The notes under the pieces were generated by a model that did not search any database, was not told the DNA's origin, and saw nothing but the letters and a program-made list of their open reading frames with translations. Both the position numbers and the translations under genes were made by a program. A DNA stretch of 27,881 bases, from contig UQNU01000029.1 of assembly GCA_900542555.1 (NCBI GenBank), positions 1 to 27,881 of the forward strand. The letters are read 5' to 3'. This document shows positions 11,101-17,102 of the stretch, one piece after another. Each line of letters opens with the position of its first letter. The first letter of the stretch is position 1. The DNA comes from an uncultured Collinsella sp. GTDB lineage: Bacteria > Actinomycetota > Coriobacteriia > Coriobacteriales > Coriobacteriaceae.

Positions 11101-11298
11101 CCACGATGCGGGTGTCTTGTAGTCGATACCCAGCGAAATGCCGGCTTCCGCCGCATCATGACGGCACAGATCGAGCTCGGCAAACGTTGGTGCCAGCAAC
11201 ACGGCACGCCCGTGACGGGCAATAAGGTCGGCAAGCAGCGCCGACTCGGCATCGCTCAAATCCGTGCCGGCATTGGTGGTATAGATTCGAACAGGCAT
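8110..11298 (-). CDS. addB: AddB-like subunit of the AddAB helicase/nuclease
   Basis: Partner of AddA, 1062 residues, directly upstream of addA. The C-terminal PD-(D/E)XK nuclease is clear: SASQIEAYSTCPLCWF (746-761), GNFVHDVLEH (H about 785), GGRIDRVDVD (D about 894), VVIDYKHRSG (D908, K910) and the QTLIYAQAM helix. Two family landmarks are missing. The N-terminus (MPVRIYTTNAGTDLSDAES) has no GxxGxGKT Walker A loop. The C-terminal cysteine cluster that holds an Fe-S centre in Bacillus AddB is reduced to one Cys (C1049, in HARCSYNHEGTF). An Ala/Lys/Asp/Thr-rich insertion lies near residues 646-688 and is encoded by a 36-base repeat. Start ATG 11298 is preceded by GGAGG. The family is assigned from the nuclease domain and operon position. 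Confidence 0.9.
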   Translation of the reverse strand: MPVRIYTTNAGTDLSDAESALLADLIARHGRAVLLAPTFAELDLCRHDAAEAGISLGIDYKTPASWLRSLWELLGDGRGFVDNLQRQMLFSDMIARRDDADLQPLSRSQGTVRMLARMARDVLPGVAGTTAERCGGNNCQPEPKSDAEARVFELLRAYAGGLDRRDMVEPCEAADIMAGALADSLPACARAVCVRGTTSFTHGLLELLSAVANNGGEVVVLLAREQAAMREELATAFDARGVLFEIAPLGEDAVASDVACGAAAQPAFIEVAGPHARAHVYADAIDKLVKAHKESKADKATATPADPVRVLVVSARAPQLFGELAARLAARHIAAETTEFTAFSQSIAGRQFTALANLIERMKAADEGTASKTEWWPAPELTDWIYSPLSGADAVNARNFDKNMRLSRSKTTAGVKSLLQSVQGQVRGARKATSDDNWFKNVPCVVSDVFQALWRDKPVTALKAMLAVAEALPDRALGGLDGQARRQAEVALLRRVIDILMNGARALDVSQVATVPVLDGVRTRVDKRSTAYDYETHEVDRAPRAQVRFASLADAAALRPGSYDAVLFADVDLDSYPLSHEEGPLATLTASLGREGVTLEPAALLRVRFGHAMQASRGPVTLARVTHDRQARECYPAAVWTELRAHAKVADAAKAADDAKATGTDKAADDAKATGTAKAAGADKATCVGEGDIVRDFDPAAGEGLKRERVTCEAPQHLSAEAVPYLVLRRRDGEGEDAPLVPRLTSASQIEAYSTCPLCWFVSYRVKPQSIDAGFGNMEKGNFVHDVLEHLHARLPQEGMERVTPMNLPRAQELLSKVFDETLAEHAGKRGTEGPLVPLSPVEERQVAEILPQLEGVLAYESEALAPFAPRYLEFAFNELKVEYAGWPLGGRIDRVDVDAENRAVVIDYKHRSGVEEYKLADPTVFDEKTGAVPADDPRWLPPHTQTLIYAQAMRRALDLNTRAALYFSTKGGKPALRGAASAELLEQERGDGRIPGLKKGFPGEGGNMDFDVLLDRVETGIAERLRELEAGVVTAVDPTSAQAAHARCSYNHEGTFVRRDV
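9272..9333 (-). repeat. In-frame 36-base tandem repeat inside addB
   Basis: A 26-base identical core occurs at 9272-9297 and 9308-9333, a period of 36 bases or 12 codons. It encodes AADDAKATGTDK followed by AADDAKATGTAK. Degenerate units continue on both sides (about 9244-9360). The tract sits between the helicase-like part and the nuclease domain and is probably a flexible linker prone to length change. Confidence 0.85.
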
Positions 11299-11431
11299 GG
11301 TCCTCCGCTCAAACCGTTCGCAATAATCAATGCATCCATCCTACCCGCCCAAGCGGACACATTGCCACCGCAGTTCCATCTTTTGGTACAAAGCAACCTG
11401 AACCCAACGCACCAGCCGATTGCAGGCATAT

Positions 11432-11456
11432 AAAAACCGCCCCCGGAGGGACGGTT
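11432..11456 (-). terminator. Rho-independent terminator of the YerC-like gene
   Basis: On the minus strand AACCGTCCC-TCCG-GGGGCGGTT forms a 9-bp stem (one G-T pair) with a 4-base loop, followed directly by a T-run (TTTTTA). It lies 27 bases after the stop of the YerC-like gene and about 130 bases before addB on the same strand, so it isolates addBA from that gene. Confidence 0.85.
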
Positions 11457-11482
11457 CTTCGTAATTCAATGTTGTCGCTGGC

Positions 11483-11782
11483 CTACTCGCCATCCTCCAA
11501 CTTAATGAGGATCTTGCGGTAGCCACCGTACTCGCCGTTCAGCGCCTTTGAAACGCGGCTCACCGTGGTGGACGAAGCGCCGGTACGGGCCTGAACCTCA
11601 ACATAAGGCTCGCCCTCGTCCAAATAGCGCGCAACCTGCAAACGCTGAGAAAGGTCGCAAATCTCGCGCGGCGTGCAGATATCGGTCAAAAACGCTTGGA
11701 TATCCTTCTCGTCGTCCAAAAGGCTAAATGCGTGGACCAGCTGCTTGACATCAGGCTTGTCAAACATGTTCTCGATATTCAT
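11483..11782 (-). CDS. yerC: YerC/YecD family TrpR-related protein
   Basis: Small DNA-binding protein, 99 residues, matching the usual length of the YerC/YecD group, which is related to the Trp repressor. Seen: an N-terminal helical part (MNIENMFDKPDVKQLVHAF), DICTPREICDLSQRLQVARYL in the middle, and a helix-turn-helix ARTGASSTTVSRVSKALN (about 64-82) followed by the typical YGGYRKIL ending. No ligand-binding feature is evident, and its target genes cannot be read from the sequence. It is a single-gene unit: an extended -10 promoter lies about 105 bases upstream and a strong terminator lies just downstream. The ribosome site is weak (GGCGGTGA). Confidence 0.88.
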   Translation of the reverse strand: MNIENMFDKPDVKQLVHAFSLLDDEKDIQAFLTDICTPREICDLSQRLQVARYLDEGEPYVEVQARTGASSTTVSRVSKALNGEYGGYRKILIKLEDGE

Positions 11783-11887
11783 CGATCACCGCCAAACCCG
11801 CCAAAAGGCATCGAAGTTGATACTGACATCGGGCATCGTTCACCCGTTCTATGCAATAGGGCAACGCCTGTGGCTTTTGCCCGTAGC

Positions 11888-11896
11888 AGTGTAGCA
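11888..11896 (-). promoter_or_regulatory. Extended -10 promoter of the YerC-like gene
   Basis: On the minus strand TGCTACACT gives TGn plus a TACACT hexamer, an extended -10. A poor -35 (TTGTCG) is 19 bases upstream. It would start a transcript with a leader of about 100 bases. Confidence 0.45.
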
Positions 11897-11995
11897 CACC
11901 ACCAAACTAAAGCGACAAGACTCTCTGCCAGCGGCGCGTTTTTCAGGACGAACGCCGTTTAGAAACCATATGCGCACGTAAGCTCCACGAATATT

Positions 11996-12004
11996 TGAGA
12001 CAAT
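11996..12004 (+). promoter_or_regulatory. Possible extended -10 promoter of the YvlD-like gene
   Basis: TGAGACAAT (TGn plus GACAAT) lies about 100 bases before the start of the membrane-protein gene. No clear -35. The only support is the resemblance to the other extended -10 sites in the window. Confidence 0.3.
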
Positions 12005-12106
12005 GGGCGCCCAAACACCGCGGCGCGCCCGCGCAACCATCCAGGTCGCCGCCGTAAGCCGCTTCACGCGACGCCAGCAATCCCGGCGCAAGAAAGGATT
12101 CACGCC

Positions 12107-12472
12107 ATGCGCTTTATGCTTAACTGGCTCTTCACCTCGATCGCCATCGCGATCGCCACGTTCCTCGTCCCCGGTATCCAACCCTTCGGCTTTGCCGAGA
12201 CCTGGGTCTGCTTTGCCTTTGTGGGACTGTTCCTGAACATTGTCGATTCGTTCGTCAAACCGTTCCTCACGGTCATCTCGCTGCCGCTCACGATCATTAC
12301 GCTGGGCATTTTCCAGCTTGTCGTCAACAGCTTTATGCTTGAGCTCGCGAGTTACCTGTCGGTCAACCTGCTGGGCGTCGGCATCTCCATCGCCAGCTTT
12401 GGATCGGCCTTTATGGGCAGCATCCTGGTGTCCATCACGCGCAGCATCCTCGACAGCATCGCCGAGGACTAA
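12107..12472 (+). CDS. YvlD / mycobacterial 4-TMS holin-type membrane protein
   Basis: Small integral membrane protein of 121 residues with four hydrophobic segments: about 4-22, 32-50, 58-80 and 88-112. Seen family signature: LNIVDSFVKPFLTVISLPLTI followed by TLGIFQLVVNSFML, typical of the phage_holin_4_2/YvlD family. Despite the family name these proteins are usually chromosomal and not linked to lysis; here there is no endolysin or phage gene nearby, so a role in envelope function or stress is more likely, but unproven. Start ATG 12107 has GAAAGGA about 9 bases upstream. It is a single-gene unit, divergent from the YerC-like gene and closed by a strong terminator. Confidence 0.85.
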   Translation: MRFMLNWLFTSIAIAIATFLVPGIQPFGFAETWVCFAFVGLFLNIVDSFVKPFLTVISLPLTIITLGIFQLVVNSFMLELASYLSVNLLGVGISIASFGSAFMGSILVSITRSILDSIAED

Positions 12473-12512
12473 AACGGCCATTCCGGCCGTGTCCGTCTCA
12501 ACAGCCCAAAAC

Positions 12513-12551
12513 GAAGGCCGCCCATCGCAAAAATGGGCGGCCTTCTTATTT
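12513..12551 (+). terminator. Rho-independent terminator after the YvlD-like gene
   Basis: A 13-bp perfect stem, GAAGGCCGCCCAT (12513-12525) and ATGGGCGGCCTTC (12533-12545), with a 7-base A-rich loop, followed by TTATTT. It may also serve the convergent Rrf2 gene, since the loop gives Ts on the other strand. Confidence 0.9.
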
Positions 12552-12614
12552 GCCAAGTCTCAAAGGGCGAGAAAATCTACCATTTCCACCCCGTCCCCAA
12601 ATGGCAGGCGTGGG

Positions 12615-13043
12615 TTAGATGACATAGTCGTAGCCATGGTTGGGAGCGACAAGTTGATCGAGCGTCACACCGTCGAGGTAATCGTTGATGAGCTTGTCCA
12701 GGTTCTTCCACACGTCGAGCGTGGGGCACTCATCAGATCGCGAGCAACCCTTGCAGTCGCCATCCAGGCAGGCGACCGGTGCCAGACTGCCCTCGGTCAG
12801 GCGCAAGATCTCGCCCACCGTGTACTGCTCGGGCGGGCGCGTGAGCACGTAGCCGCCGCCCTTGCCACGCATGCCCGAAAGCATGTTGGCACGCACGAGC
12901 GTAGCCAAGATGTTCTCGAGATATTTCTCGGAAATCCCCTGTCGCGCCGCAATCTCTTTGAGCGGGATGCGACCGGCCGCCTGGTGCTCGGCCAGGTCAA
13001 CCATAACGCGCAGGGCGTACCTGCCCTTAGTAGAAACCAACAT
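12615..13043 (-). CDS. Rrf2-family transcriptional regulator (IscR/CymR-like)
   Basis: 142 residues, the normal Rrf2 length. Seen: N-terminal MLVSTKGRYALRVMVDLA, a winged helix with IAARQGISEKYLENIL and the wing RGKGGGYVLTRPP, then a cysteine-rich loop with C92, C97, C100 and C106 (CLDGDCKGCSRSDECPT) and the dimerisation helix LDVWKNLDKLINDYL. IscR uses three cysteines in this same loop to bind a 2Fe-2S cluster, while Bacillus CymR works without them, so this protein could well carry a cluster. It is divergent from cysK, 253 bases away, which points to control of cysteine synthesis and of itself. The ribosome site (AAAGG, about 12 bases before ATG) is weak. Exact ligand is unknown. Confidence 0.88.
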   Translation of the reverse strand: MLVSTKGRYALRVMVDLAEHQAAGRIPLKEIAARQGISEKYLENILATLVRANMLSGMRGKGGGYVLTRPPEQYTVGEILRLTEGSLAPVACLDGDCKGCSRSDECPTLDVWKNLDKLINDYLDGVTLDQLVAPNHGYDYVI

Positions 13044-13079
13044 ATATAGTGCTGCCTTTCGGTCTTTTAGTCCGTTGAA

Positions 13080-13100
13080 ATTCTAGCCGAAAAATCGGCT
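13080..13100 (-). promoter_or_regulatory. Possible promoter/operator of the Rrf2 gene
   Basis: On the minus strand a TAGAAT -10-like hexamer (13080-13085) abuts a palindrome AGCCGA-AAAA-TCGGCT (13085-13100). The overlap suggests autoregulation. There is no good -35, and the palindrome does not clearly match a known IscR or CymR site. Confidence 0.35.
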
Positions 13101-13160
13101 TTGGAAATACCCGTTCCGGTCAAGATGGTTAATCGACTCGTAATAATCTTCTATTTCCTA

Positions 13161-13189
13161 TTGCATTACTAGGCTTTAGTGTCTACTAT
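13161..13189 (+). promoter_or_regulatory. cysK promoter
   Basis: TTGCAT (-35, 13161-13166), a 17-base spacer, and TACTAT (-10, 13184-13189). Transcription would start near 13196 and give a leader of about 100 bases before cysK. Confidence 0.65.
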
Positions 13190-13199
13190 GCTTGCCAAC

Positions 13200-13237
13200 A
13201 GCTAAACGAACAACCTATAAGGTTTATGGGTTTAGCT
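13200..13237 (+). promoter_or_regulatory. Hairpin/operator at the 5' end of the cysK leader
   Basis: AGCTAAAC (13200-13207) pairs with GTTTAGCT (13230-13237). Inside it AACCT and AGGTT form a second stem. The hairpin begins within a few bases of the predicted transcription start. It may be an RNA structure or the DNA site of the divergent Rrf2 regulator. A further stem, TGCCGT with ACGGCA, follows at about 13246-13265. Confidence 0.5.
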
Positions 13238-13296
13238 GCTAGACATGCCGTAAAACCGCACGGCAACCAGCAACTTGAACACTTTGGAGGTTCACC

Positions 13297-14235
13297 ATGA
13301 GCAAGGTTTACACGTCCATCGATCAGCTTATCGGACACACCCCGCTTCTGGAGCTCACTCACTTTGAGGCCGACGAGGACCTCAAGGCTCGCGTGCTCGT
13401 CAAACTGGAATACTTCAACCCCGCCGGATCCGTTAAAGACCGCGTCGCCAAGAACATGATTGACGAGGCCGAGAAGGCTGGCAAGCTCGTGCGCGGCGGC
13501 GACTACACCATCATCGAGCCCACGAGCGGCAACACCGGCGTCGGCATCGCCTCGGTGGCGGCCGCCCGCGGCTACAAGGTGATCATCACCATGCCCGAGA
13601 CCATGTCCGTCGAGCGCCGCAAGCTGATGCAGGCATACGGTGCGCAGCTCGTGCTCACCGACGGCTCCAAGGGCATGAAGGGCGCCATCGCCAAGGCCGA
13701 GGAGCTGCAGAAGGAGACTCCCAACAGCATCATCGCCGGCCAGTTTGTGAACCCCGCCAACCCCGCCATTCACAAGGCCACGACCGGCCCCGAGATCTGG
13801 GACGACACCGACGGCAAGGTCGACATCTTCGTCGCCGGCGTTGGCACCGGTGGTACCGTGACCGGCGTGGGCGAGTTCCTCAAGGAGCAGAACCCTGAGA
13901 TTAAGGTTGTCGCCGTCGAGCCCGCCACCTCCCCGGTGCTCTCCAAGGGCCAGGCCGGCCCGCACAAGATCCAGGGCATCGGCGCAGGCTTTGTGCCCGA
14001 CGTCCTCGACACCCAGGTCTATGACGAGATCATCCCCGTCGAGAACGACGACGCCTTTGCCACCGGCCGCGCCGTGGGTCACAAGGAGGGCGTGCTCGTG
14101 GGCATTTCGTCCGGTGCCGCCGTGTGGGCCGCACTGCAGCTGGCCAAGCGTCCCGAGAACGAGGGCAAGACCATCGTGGCGCTGCTCGCCGATACCGGTG
14201 AGCGCTACCTGTCCACGGCGCTCTTCCAGGACTAG
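13297..14235 (+). CDS. cysK: Cysteine synthase A (O-acetylserine sulfhydrylase)
   Basis: PLP enzyme joining sulfide to O-acetylserine to make cysteine, cytoplasmic; 312 residues, the normal length. Seen: PLP lysine K47 in NPAGSVKDR, the substrate loop PTSGNTG (75-81), the glycine-rich PLP phosphate loop GVGTGGTVTG (about 186-195), KIQGIGAGFVP, and the C-terminal GISSGAA motif. Start ATG 13297 follows a good TTTGGAGG. It is monocistronic or read through into mnmA, from which it is separated by 182 bases and a terminator. The divergent Rrf2 gene is the likely regulator. Confidence 0.97.
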   Translation: MSKVYTSIDQLIGHTPLLELTHFEADEDLKARVLVKLEYFNPAGSVKDRVAKNMIDEAEKAGKLVRGGDYTIIEPTSGNTGVGIASVAAARGYKVIITMPETMSVERRKLMQAYGAQLVLTDGSKGMKGAIAKAEELQKETPNSIIAGQFVNPANPAIHKATTGPEIWDDTDGKVDIFVAGVGTGGTVTGVGEFLKEQNPEIKVVAVEPATSPVLSKGQAGPHKIQGIGAGFVPDVLDTQVYDEIIPVENDDAFATGRAVGHKEGVLVGISSGAAVWAALQLAKRPENEGKTIVALLADTGERYLSTALFQD

Positions 14236-14335
14236 AGCTTCTCGTTCTTAGAACGAGTCCAGGGCGCGCCAGTCTCCCCTCTCTTCTGGCAGCCCGAGTC
14301 CATCTCGTTAGGGTGTCCCACGAGACGTCCGAACT

Positions 14336-14344
14336 TGCTACAAT
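14336..14344 (+). promoter_or_regulatory. Extended -10 promoter of mnmA
   Basis: TGCTACAAT (TG 14336-14337, TACAAT 14339-14344) is a good extended -10. No -35 match. The transcript would begin near 14351, inside or at the first arm of the terminator hairpin that follows. Confidence 0.5.
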
Positions 14345-14348
14345 GTCT

Positions 14349-14388
14349 GCGGCGCGGAACCAGCCTCCCGCGCCGCTTTTCTTTTTTT
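14349..14388 (+). terminator. Intrinsic terminator in the cysK-mnmA gap (possible mnmA leader attenuator)
   Basis: Stem GCGGCGCGG (14349-14357) and CCGCGCCGC (14368-14376), loop of 10 bases, then TTTTCTTTTTTT. It would end cysK transcripts. Its T-run stops only 15 bases before the mnmA ribosome site, and a -10 motif lies just ahead of it, so it is also at the head of the mnmA transcript. Confidence 0.85.
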
Positions 14389-14417
14389 GGCCACATGCCA
14401 CCAAGGAGAACCTCCCC

Positions 14418-15518
14418 ATGCACAACAAGCGCGTGCTCGTCGCCATGAGCGGCGGCGTCGATTCCAGCGTGACCGCGTACCTGCTCAAAAGCCAGGGCTA
14501 CGAATGCGTCGGCGCCACCATGCGCCTCACCTGCCCCGCGCCCGATCCCGCCACGGGCATGAGTAAGGTCGACCGCGACATCGCCGATGCGAAGGCCGTC
14601 GCCGAGCGTCTGGGGATACCCCACCATGTGCTCGACTTGCAGCAGACCTTCGACCACAGCGTTATCGAGCGCTTTGTGAACGCCTACCAGGAGGGGCTGA
14701 CGCCCAACCCGTGCATCATCTGCAACCGCCACATAAAGTTTGGCGCGTTGCTCGGTGCGGCGCTGGACATGGGCTGCGACTACATCGCAACGGGTCATTA
14801 CGCCAAAACAAGCCAGACAGTAGACGGCACCTGGCAGCTGCATCGCGGCGAAGATCCCAAAAAGGACCAGAGCTACTTTTTATATTCGCTTACGCAGGAG
14901 CGCCTGGCGCACACGATCTTTCCGCTGGCTGGGCTGGACAAAGAGCGCGACGTGCGCCGCATTGCCGCCGAGCAGGGCTTCATCAACGCCAAGAAGGCCG
15001 AGAGCGAGGATATCTGCTTTATCGCGGACGGCGACTACGCGGGCTATATCGAGCGCCGCCGTGGACATGCCGCCGAGCCGGGCGATATTGTATGGCGCGA
15101 CGGCAGCGTGGTCGGGCGCCACAACGGTGCGCTGCGCTATACCATCGGCCAGCGCAAGGGCTTGGGCGTCGCGATGGCGCATCCCGTGTACGTAACGGGC
15201 GTCGATGCCGCCAGCAACATTGTGCATCTGGGCGAGGCCGAGGACCTGACGGCCACAGCGCTCGCGGCCAACGACTGGATCTGGAGCGCCCCTGCCGACC
15301 GCATGGAAGCAGAACTCGATGCCGGCGGCATTCGCGTGGGCGCCAAGTACCGTTACCGTCAGAAAGACCAAGCAGCGACCCTTACGCGCGGCGAAGACGG
15401 GCAAATGCTGCTGACTTTTGACGAGCCGCAGCGAGCCATCGCCCCCGGCCAGGCCGTTGTAGTCTACCACGGCGACATCGTCCTCGGCGGCGGCACGGTG
15501 ACCGGCGCACTTAAGTAG
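14418..15518 (+). CDS. mnmA: tRNA-specific 2-thiouridylase MnmA
   Basis: Adds sulfur to U34 of Lys, Glu and Gln tRNAs using ATP and a persulfide relay; cytoplasmic. 366 residues, normal length. Seen: PP-loop SGGVDSS at 11-17, first catalytic cysteine C99 in TPNPCIICN, second C200 in ESEDICFI, TGHYAK and KDQSYFLY motifs, and a C-terminal beta-barrel region (about 250-366). The start at 14418 (MHNKRVLVAMSGG) fits the family and has AAGGAG about 9 bases upstream; the frame is open back to 14313, but the extension carries the terminator hairpin and is not coding. Its neighbour cysK makes cysteine, the sulfur source. Confidence 0.97.
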   Translation: MHNKRVLVAMSGGVDSSVTAYLLKSQGYECVGATMRLTCPAPDPATGMSKVDRDIADAKAVAERLGIPHHVLDLQQTFDHSVIERFVNAYQEGLTPNPCIICNRHIKFGALLGAALDMGCDYIATGHYAKTSQTVDGTWQLHRGEDPKKDQSYFLYSLTQERLAHTIFPLAGLDKERDVRRIAAEQGFINAKKAESEDICFIADGDYAGYIERRRGHAAEPGDIVWRDGSVVGRHNGALRYTIGQRKGLGVAMAHPVYVTGVDAASNIVHLGEAEDLTATALAANDWIWSAPADRMEAELDAGGIRVGAKYRYRQKDQAATLTRGEDGQMLLTFDEPQRAIAPGQAVVVYHGDIVLGGGTVTGALK

Positions 15519-15536
15519 CCCCATCCCCTTCATAAA

Positions 15537-15599
15537 TTGCGGTGAAATAGGGACTGTTTAAGCGTTTAAAACCGCCAAACAGTCCCTATTTCACCGCAA
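15537..15599. repeat. Inverted repeat, TTGCGGTGAAATAG family, copy 2
   Basis: Perfect 23-base arms at 15537-15559 and 15577-15599, starting TTGCGGTGAAATAGGGAC, with a 17-base spacer. The outer 14 bases and the trailing CGCAA-n-TTA match copy 1 at 4399-4461; the inner part differs (GGGACTGTTT here, TTCC there). It lies between the convergent ends of mnmA and the M42 peptidase gene. Confidence 0.9.
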
Positions 15600-15610
15600 C
15601 TTAGAGAGGA

Positions 15611-15646
15611 CGGCCTCGGTCGGTACTGCCGTATCAGCCGAGGCCG
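15611..15646. terminator. Possible terminator hairpin between mnmA and the M42 peptidase
   Basis: CGGCCTCGG (15611-15619) pairs with CCGAGGCCG (15638-15646), 9 bp with an 18-base loop. No T-run follows on either strand, so it is weak alone; it may act together with the adjacent inverted repeat. Confidence 0.35.
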
Positions 15647-15654
15647 CTGCATCG

Positions 15655-16698
15655 CTAGCGCTGTACGTAGGCGCGGACGAGCTCGAAGGTGTTGCGCACG
15701 CCGTCCATGTGGCTACGCTCGTAGTTGTGGCTCGCATACACGCCGGGGCCGATCAGACCATGGCGAATGTCGTAGCCGGCAGAGAACGTGGCTTCGACGT
15801 CCGAACCGTAATGCGGATACACGTCGATAGCGTAATCGAGCTCAAGCTCGCGCGCGATATTGGACAGCGCCGTCACCAGGTCGTAGTTGTACGGACCGCC
15901 CGAATCCTTGGCGCAGATCGACACCATGTGCTCGGTGCAGCCTAGGTCGTCGCCCACGCAGCCCATGTCAACGCTGATCATCTCGCGCGTGTCGGCCGGC
16001 ACGAAGGCGCCGCCGTGGCCCACCTCCTCGTACACGGTAAAGAGCAGCGAAACCTTACGCGAAAGCGTCACCTCGCCAGCGGCGACGGCACGCGCCAAGC
16101 CCAACAAAATGGCGGCCGATAGCTTGTCATCCAGGAAGCGGCTCTTAATGTAGCCGCTCTCCGTCACCGTCGTGCGAGGATCCATAGCGATGATGTCGCC
16201 GGTCTGAATACCCAGCTCGAGCACATCGTCCTTGCTGTCGACGTTCTCGTCGAGCAAGATCTCCATGTTCTTCTCGATGGTCTTGACCGGCTCGTCGGCC
16301 ACGTGCGCCGAAGGCTCGGTGTTAAGAACCACGCCCGTGTAGACATTGCCGTCGCGCGTGTAGACGGTGCAGTTCTCGCCATCGGCCGTAGACCACTGAT
16401 GCCCACCGAGCGTCGTGGGGCGCAGGCGGCCATTGTCCTTAATGGAACGCACCATGGCGCCTAGGGTATCGACATGGCTCGCCAGTACGAGCGGCTCGCC
16501 CTCGCCGCCAAGCTCAACGAGCACGTTACCCTTATTAGAACGCTCAGGCCCAAACCCCATATCGCGCAGGGTCTCCATCAGATAATCAGTCGCCGCACGG
16601 GTATAGCCGGTAGGGGAGGCAATAGAAGTCAGCGTCTTAAGCTGTCCTGCGATATAGGAGAGCGTCTCCTCTAGAGAAGCATCAATATTAGAAGTCAT
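15655..16698 (-). CDS. M42 family metallo-aminopeptidase
   Basis: Cytosolic di-metal aminopeptidase of the M42 (PepA/tetrahedral TET) family, 347 residues. Seen: metal ligand H in ASHVDTLG (about 75), bridging D in RFLDDKLS (about 190), catalytic EE in TVYEEVGHGG (about 224-225), D in SVDMGCVGDD (about 246) and the final H in VYASHNYERSHMDG (about 322-329). All expected ligands are present. Two in-frame ATGs exist at 16704 and 16698; GGAAGG touches the first and is 6 bases from the second, so 16698 is chosen. Its own promoter region contains paired TGCACGTGCA palindromes. Substrate range within M42 (acidic, neutral or hydrophobic ends) cannot be told. Confidence 0.92.
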   Translation of the reverse strand: MTSNIDASLEETLSYIAGQLKTLTSIASPTGYTRAATDYLMETLRDMGFGPERSNKGNVLVELGGEGEPLVLASHVDTLGAMVRSIKDNGRLRPTTLGGHQWSTADGENCTVYTRDGNVYTGVVLNTEPSAHVADEPVKTIEKNMEILLDENVDSKDDVLELGIQTGDIIAMDPRTTVTESGYIKSRFLDDKLSAAILLGLARAVAAGEVTLSRKVSLLFTVYEEVGHGGAFVPADTREMISVDMGCVGDDLGCTEHMVSICAKDSGGPYNYDLVTALSNIARELELDYAIDVYPHYGSDVEATFSAGYDIRHGLIGPGVYASHNYERSHMDGVRNTFELVRAYVQR

Positions 16699-16704
16699 AT
16701 GCAT

Positions 16705-16710
16705 CCTTCC
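16705..16710 (-). promoter_or_regulatory. Ribosome binding site deciding the M42 start
   Basis: GGAAGG on the minus strand directly abuts ATG 16704 (too close to serve it) and is 6 bases from ATG 16698. Confidence 0.6.
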
Positions 16711-16747
16711 AAGTAAAACTAAGACCGAGTCCCGATTTTAACCGTTC

Positions 16748-16814
16748 TGCACGTGCAATGCCCCAGGAGCCGAGCCGCCTCCAGACGTCCCCGCACCGGT
16801 TTTGTGCACGTGCA
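16748..16814 (-). promoter_or_regulatory. Paired TGCACGTGCA palindromes upstream of the M42 gene
   Basis: The perfect 10-base palindrome TGCACGTGCA occurs at 16748-16757 and 16805-16814 (the second extends to 12 bases), 57 bases apart centre to centre. The nearer copy is about 50 bases before the M42 start, beside a TAAAAT -10-like hexamer on the minus strand. This fits a dimeric regulator bound at two sites. Confidence 0.5.
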
Positions 16815-17102
16815 CGGTTTACAATCTCAATCTTGCATAAATCCTATTGGTATTTGCATAGAAATGAGGCATCTTTTTGCTTCGTCTCAGGGTGCCCCAC
16901 CTTGGACCGTGCAAAAAACGGAGTATTCAGCACCGTGGGCCCCAACGGCCCCATCACGAACGACAAAACGACGCGGTTACAGCAGTGTTGCAGGTCGTCG
17001 CAAAGCAGAAACTCAGTAACAACCCCCTCCACTCATCGATAGCCCGCCCACAATGGCTGTCGATGGGCGCCTGCGGATCACTACCGCCCATTCACAACGT
17101 TA

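Larger units (their letters stand above)
11783..12106. other. Divergent intergenic region, no gene seen
   Basis: 324 bases between the YerC-like gene (-) and the YvlD-like gene (+). It holds one probable promoter for each direction (11888-11896 on minus; 11996-12004 on plus, weaker) and a GC-rich 5' leader of about 95 bases before the plus-strand gene. I see no convincing open frame or RNA gene. Confidence 0.6.

Noticed and set aside
12107..12472. Phage holin as sign of a prophage
   Set aside because: The family is usually chromosomal and no phage gene lies nearby.
13200..13296. T-box or other riboswitch in the cysK leader
   Set aside because: There is structure, but no T-box sequence or antiterminator bulge, no S-box features and no terminator before cysK.
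13186..14082. Minus-strand frame opposite cysK
   Set aside because: Gly/Leu/Asp/His-rich shadow; cysK on the plus strand is intact and has a promoter and ribosome site.
14241..14257. Hairpin CTCGTTC-TTA-GAACGAG after cysK as terminator
   Set aside because: 7-bp stem with no T-run; the real terminator is at 14349-14388.
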